NCBI GenBank assembly: GCA_021736135.1
Contig: JAIPGO010000019.1
Span: 1 to 48,563, forward strand
DNA: 48,563 nt
Reading direction: 5' to 3'
From: Candidatus Cloacimonadota bacterium
GTDB lineage: Bacteria > Cloacimonadota > Cloacimonadia > Cloacimonadales > TCS61
Position 1 is the first letter of the stretch. Each line of letters begins with the position of its first letter. The notes beneath the pieces are model-generated. The model did not search any database. It was not told where the DNA came from and worked only from the letters and a program-made list of their open reading frames with translations. The position numbers and the translations under genes were made by a program. Shown here piece after piece: positions 46,301 to 48,563 of the stretch.

Positions 46301-46903
46301 GCTGCCGTCCAGACCCTGCGGATGCGATGGACTGCCATAAAATACCTCTGTATAAGTAAGCCCCTGGTTGCCATGATGAATGAAAGCGCAATTACCCGTA
46401 TCACGTTCCTGACGACCGGATGTCGTGTAATTATCCATAACCTGGCCACTCTGCAATATGGTGAAATTCAGCTCCAGATCATCTCTATTATGACGCATAT
46501 CCGTAATCTTCATTTCCAGCAGATTACTTGACGGAGTGCGCAGCCAGCTTAGTTTTTTTATATTGCCGGAAAGCAGATCCAATGGCATGATTTCCTGAAG
46601 CAGCACACCCCGGGGTGAACTAATGATCACTGCCAGCAGCAGGTCGCTTTTGGCAAAATTGTCATTTACCACTTCGTTATCGCTCCGTGTAACCATATCA
46701 GCAAAAGAAAGCCGCAGAAAAAGCTCATCACCCGCTTGATATAAATAACCGGAAGTAATATCCCCGGTGCCGCTATTATCTCCCACCATATCAAAACCGA
46801 TAAAATCCTCAGTCTGCCAGCTCTTAATATCACCGCTCAGCCTACCGCCATACAGTCCCGCCATCAGCACAAAAATGCTAAATATCATTATCATTTTCTT
46901 CAT
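43382..46903 (-). CDS. Secreted GH57-like glycoside hydrolase with dockerin-like C-terminus
   Basis: 1173 residues. Signal peptide (KKMIMIFSIFVLMAGLYGG), an N-terminal domain of about 150 residues, then a GH57-type region: WVPERVW with the candidate nucleophile E295, and VYGTDWEV with the candidate acid D391, plus a late LHETGWHDG. Two X25/CBM-like beta modules follow (GTINSWVPGNHTYDL...; SEMGGIDWDQTSTL...YWEFKIVLNNTWEQ), and finally two calcium-loop modules, DIDNNGFVESYD and DVDGNGFAEAYD, of the dockerin type I pattern. GH57 enzymes cut or rearrange alpha-glucans; this one should work outside the cytoplasm. No NPFNP-type sorting domain is present, so its anchoring differs from that of the other exported proteins here. 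GGAGGG lies 6 nt before the start. Confidence 0.78.
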   Translation of the reverse strand: MKKMIMIFSIFVLMAGLYGGRLSGDIKSWQTEDFIGFDMVGDNSGTGDITSGYLYQAGDELFLRLSFADMVTRSDNEVVNDNFAKSDLLLAVIISSPRGVLLQEIMPLDLLSGNIKKLSWLRTPSSNLLEMKITDMRHNRDDLELNFTILQSGQVMDNYTTSGRQERDTGNCAFIHHGNQGLTYTEVFYGSPSHPQGLDGSGFDEVLQAHEATDVPGNFHMSGTLMPAAEWHNPEFNAWLDSMSDDGTAAMMTSALGQQIMPFVQNNMNDWSVSVESDMVNYRYNYEPHVAWVPERVWLAQGQYPDAGVIDNWLGNNWTQHGVWGVVLDDGPHLNGYNNHKIHWMSNGVGIDLRVIPIDNTFVGNMHYDAGSAMNHIASMGQYDICVYGTDWEVAAEMNEHAWNGTNETFFLDNYQNVLWYCHDNYPGVNVWKLENAIQNPDFNGVSANITPGTYGLLGGGDGYGGGNNSWYTSWAATASHSDYHSPAWNYGFIWNNTYENLMNCPDNNLAQLGWYTMMINLHETGWHDGDEVSGWEHRYSSHIKNANVYAEASRWAAGQYLQTTNAYFNDIDRDGTDELIMHNDRTFFVFESIGGRAAWIFANDGFGNAWAVVGSDVAYYPETDGDYNESSNNHVAAFSDVSPNYQHNIYDINILTTTNDEVIVEFSHNELSKTATLITGNAYIDMEYDIEGDIYIKHGFTADLMDIIWNGKEHLQRMWGDFGGYCGRRNSASGATVAAILGSAGGEHNAEFEGTLVQGDEIHAGGSFHFYLYAGWSSEPYDANFNKVTELDELAAQLADDIAPGVMLGAAYQLNEHLVQIVLSEAVTPSTATDIANYSLNGEIAGYDISVIHLTHGNRKVVLQFADTLPEEVSGAILLSNLVDFSGNLLSEDENLAELTAYINPHLVGTINSWVPGNHTYDLTCQDNMLWSVDLALAAGTHEYKVIESNSWNGNDWPGNNQIIELAAAETVTIWVNCGLFPGSNDWDGYVCHSTNAPIICGDFMSEMGGIDWDQTSTLTVMNDTGTEGDIIAGDGVFSRLLEMEAGYWEFKIVLNNTWEQNTTGDNLFINLEEAASIIFTYDFVDNQVSWQADNTGIAYGDIDNNGFVESYDAAIILQYFVGIDPIAAPLPWEEWRLQRADVDGNGFAEAYDASLIQRFVVGMIDHFPVEE

Positions 46904-47286
46904 ATATACCCTCCAGATATAAAAGACATTAAAGAATCAATAGCAACAATGGAAATCCCCCTCCCAAAGTAAAGAAATTTCTCATCTTCGTAAATCGTGA
47001 TTCGAAATTCGAGATCCGAAAGCCTGATGAGGGGAATTTCAATAGAGCGAACATAGCAGGTTTGGGGCTTCACTACGTTCAGCAGTGAAGGGCTTTCCGT
47101 CTTTCAGTCAATCCGTCCATCCATCCTGAATTCGTTTCCTCTTCTCAGGTCTCGGATCTTGTGTTTCGTCTCACGGCTCCCATCACTGTTCATCGTACAC
47201 TATTCACTATTCACTAATTAAGAGAATCCTTGACCATATTTCCCACCTGACACAATCTTTGTCTTGATCAAATACAAGGAGTCATG
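46904..47286. other. Intergenic stretch with a degenerate copy of the dispersed repeat
   Basis: No gene seen. 46985-47018 has loose heptamers ending TTCGAGATCCG, and 47043-47066 reads TAGAGCGAACATAGCAGG-like, matching the core AGAGCGAACGCAG of the 74-bp repeat. CTTCACT...AGTGAAG (47077-47100) can form a small hairpin. AAGGAG at 47276-47281 is the ribosome binding site of the next gene. Confidence 0.6.
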
Positions 47287-48090
47287 ATGATATTTCGCGT
47301 TTTGGGAATCATTTTAATATTGAGCTTAATTATGCGGAAGCAGAAGAAAGAGAAGAAACCCCGCCAGATCATCGGAATTCTGGTTGTTGTTCTTTTGCTG
47401 AGTAATATTGGTTACCTCCATTTCGGGAGATTTCACGGATTTTATGGTGTTTTCAGCGGTGTTATCAATGGATTCATCTATATAGTGCTCATTTTATGGA
47501 TATTGAAGTTGTTCAATAACCACAACAGAGAAAAAGCCGAAGAAAATGAAAAAGACCGGGAAGAGACGAGGGAGGAAAGAAATCCTCAAATATATCAGCT
47601 TCAAAATCAGCCACGCAAAATACCACAGCGAGCAGCTCCGCATACTACAAAGGAAAGTGTAATCACCGCTGATCTTGAACTGGCACTCCAGGTCGTGAAA
47701 GATCATCTTAACCGCCGCGGCTATAAAACCACCGAATCCTCTGATCCAAGATTTGAAATAATTGCCCTGGATTCCCAGAAAAAGGAATTCTTCGTAAAGA
47801 TCATCGCTTTCACAAAAGATAATAAAGATAACAGGCTTATCCTCAGCGCAGAAACTTACCGCGAAGCCCAGAAACTGGGCAGAAACTTTCTGCTTTTCGT
47901 GGTTACTGAACTAAAAGACGATGCTGATGCCTCCTATCTGGGAAATTACATAAAAGCTTACAAACTCGATTCCACCATAGACGATGCTGGCTTCAAACAG
48001 GAAGACGGCAATTATGTTGTCACCCTCGGAAAATTCAGTAAAAACGCCTCCGACTGGGAAACAAGGATTAGAAGAACGATTGATAATTAA
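47287..48090 (+). CDS. Membrane-anchored protein with a soluble alpha/beta C-terminal domain
   Basis: 267 residues, not firmly recognised. Three hydrophobic segments (FRVLGIILILSLI, QIIGILVVVLLLSNIGYL, GVINGFIYIVLILWIL) are followed by a charged, glutamine-rich linker (about 82-125) and a C-terminal domain with DLELALQVVKDHLNRRGY, DPRFEIIALDSQKKEFFVKI, ETYREAQKLGRNFLLFVVTE and LGNYIKAYKL. That order of a D-x-x-x-I core, a K-E-F-F-V-K-I strand and a R-N-F-L-L-F strand recalls the restriction-endonuclease-like DUF3883 fold, where similar strands carry D and E-x-K; here F-V-K-I lacks the clear E-x-K, so activity is doubtful. AAGGAG is 5 nt before the ATG at 47287 and only 2 nt before the one at 47284, favouring the former. 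It stands alone. Confidence 0.6.
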   Translation: MIFRVLGIILILSLIMRKQKKEKKPRQIIGILVVVLLLSNIGYLHFGRFHGFYGVFSGVINGFIYIVLILWILKLFNNHNREKAEENEKDREETREERNPQIYQLQNQPRKIPQRAAPHTTKESVITADLELALQVVKDHLNRRGYKTTESSDPRFEIIALDSQKKEFFVKIIAFTKDNKDNRLILSAETYREAQKLGRNFLLFVVTELKDDADASYLGNYIKAYKLDSTIDDAGFKQEDGNYVVTLGKFSKNASDWETRIRRTIDN

Positions 48091-48171
48091 CGTAATCCGT
48101 GATTAGAAATTGAATTATGTATATCCCTCTATCAGTAATGCCGTCTTTCAGTCGTTAGTCGATTTCTGAGT

Positions 48172-48245
48172 TCCGGGAAGAGTGAACGTTCACCAGAGCG
48201 AACGCAGTGAGTTTGGGGAATGAACACGCGAAATCGTAAGTCGTT
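48172..48245. repeat. Dispersed 74-bp intergenic repeat, copy B
   Basis: It matches 36957-37030 with five substitutions and no gap. Heptamer-like words GTCGTTA, GTCGATT (48151-48164) precede it and GTCGTTA, ATCGTTA, GTCGAGA (48240-48260) follow. Confidence 0.85.
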
Positions 48246-48421
48246 AATCGTTAGTCGAGATCCAGGACTCAAAATGCGAAAACACCCAGATCGTAAGAAG
48301 GGAAAAACGAACATGAGAACCAGTGATCGGTAATCGGTGCTCAGGGATGGGATTTATAGTCATTCAGGCTCTCCTTTTCAATAACTTATACTGAATAATA
48401 TCTGGGAAAAATGAAAAAATA

Positions 48422-48451
48422 TTGACAAATTAATCCCTAAATCATTATATT
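48422..48451 (+). promoter_or_regulatory. Possible sigma-70-type promoter
   Basis: TTGACA (48422-48427) and TATATT (48446-48451) are 18 bp apart; TTATAT one base earlier gives 17 bp. It reads toward the right end, where no gene begins inside the window. Confidence 0.5.
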
Positions 48452-48507
48452 AATTACACTAATCAGCGTTCAATCTTATTTTAGCAGCCCAGACACAGCT
48501 CTCACAC

Positions 48508-48563
48508 CACCTCCACAGGGCACGGCATAACAAAAAAATGTTATGCCGTGCCCTGTGGAGGTG
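48508..48563. repeat. Perfect 25-bp inverted repeat at the window end
   Basis: CACCTCCACAGGGCACGGCA-TAACA (48508-48532) and its exact complement (48539-48563) flank an A6 loop. The right arm ends on the last base of the window, so the palindrome could extend further. Confidence 0.9.

Larger units (their letters stand above)
48091..48563. other. Gene-free right end
   Basis: No coding frame of note. It holds copy B of the 74-bp repeat, a possible promoter and the terminal inverted repeat. Confidence 0.7.

Overview
The window looks like chromosomal DNA of a Gram-negative member of the Bacteroidota/Cloacimonadota side of the FCB group, most likely a Candidatus Cloacimonadota relative. The evidence is the type IX-like C-terminal sorting domains (NPFNP motif) on very large exported proteins, a GldA/GldF/GldG-type ABC cluster, and the Cys-containing GAFV..ECRG surface repeats. 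No marker gene for taxonomy is present, so this is inference. Both ends lie in repeated DNA (a 339-bp repeat array on the left, a perfect 25-bp inverted repeat on the right), so the window may be a whole contig broken at repeats.

Layout. 1-8204: the 3' part of a giant surface protein with 113-residue repeats, about 15 cadherin-like domains, two PKD-like domains and a sorting domain, ended by a strong terminator shared with the converging gene. 8268-13416 (minus): two paralogous soluble histidine kinases, each with a receiver domain at the N-terminus. 13417-14836: a long AT-rich stretch without a convincing gene but with a strong hairpin. 14837-29110 (plus): a tightly packed, probably single operon of eleven genes for surface-polysaccharide synthesis. 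It holds a degenerate deacetylase, four GT4-type glycosyltransferases, a WecA/MraY-type initiating transferase, an exported beta-propeller protein with sorting domain, a polysaccharide deacetylase, a radical SAM/SPASM enzyme, 3-dehydroquinate synthase and a divergent phosphoglycerate kinase.

29257-36776 (plus): a tandemly duplicated GldG-like protein followed by gldA-gldF-gldG and a DUF4340 gene, closed by a terminator. The three GldG modules are a local expansion. 36777-37084: a heptamer repeat array and a dispersed 74-bp repeat. 37085-41086 (minus): a Wzx/MATE-type flippase and an AsmA-family protein. 41207-41282: tRNA-Phe(GAA) with its own terminator. 41569-41750: remains of a second dockerin-bearing gene. 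42173-43304: two small membrane protein genes, the second with five repeated units. 43382-46903 (minus): a secreted GH57-like enzyme with dockerin-like C-terminus. 47287-48090: a membrane-anchored protein of unknown role. 48091-48563: repeats, a possible promoter and the terminal inverted repeat.

How it fits together: most of the window concerns the cell surface. The polysaccharide operon and the unlinked flippase would make and export a glycan, the sorting-domain proteins would be displayed on the outer surface, and the GH57-like protein would act on external alpha-glucans. The Gld-type ABC system and AsmA protein would serve envelope transport. The notable signals are evolutionary: repeat expansion with a divergence gradient, GldG triplication with mosaic similarity, a fossil gene fragment formed by an in-frame deletion between 8-bp repeats, a divergent phosphoglycerate kinase, and a dispersed heptamer-plus-core intergenic element.
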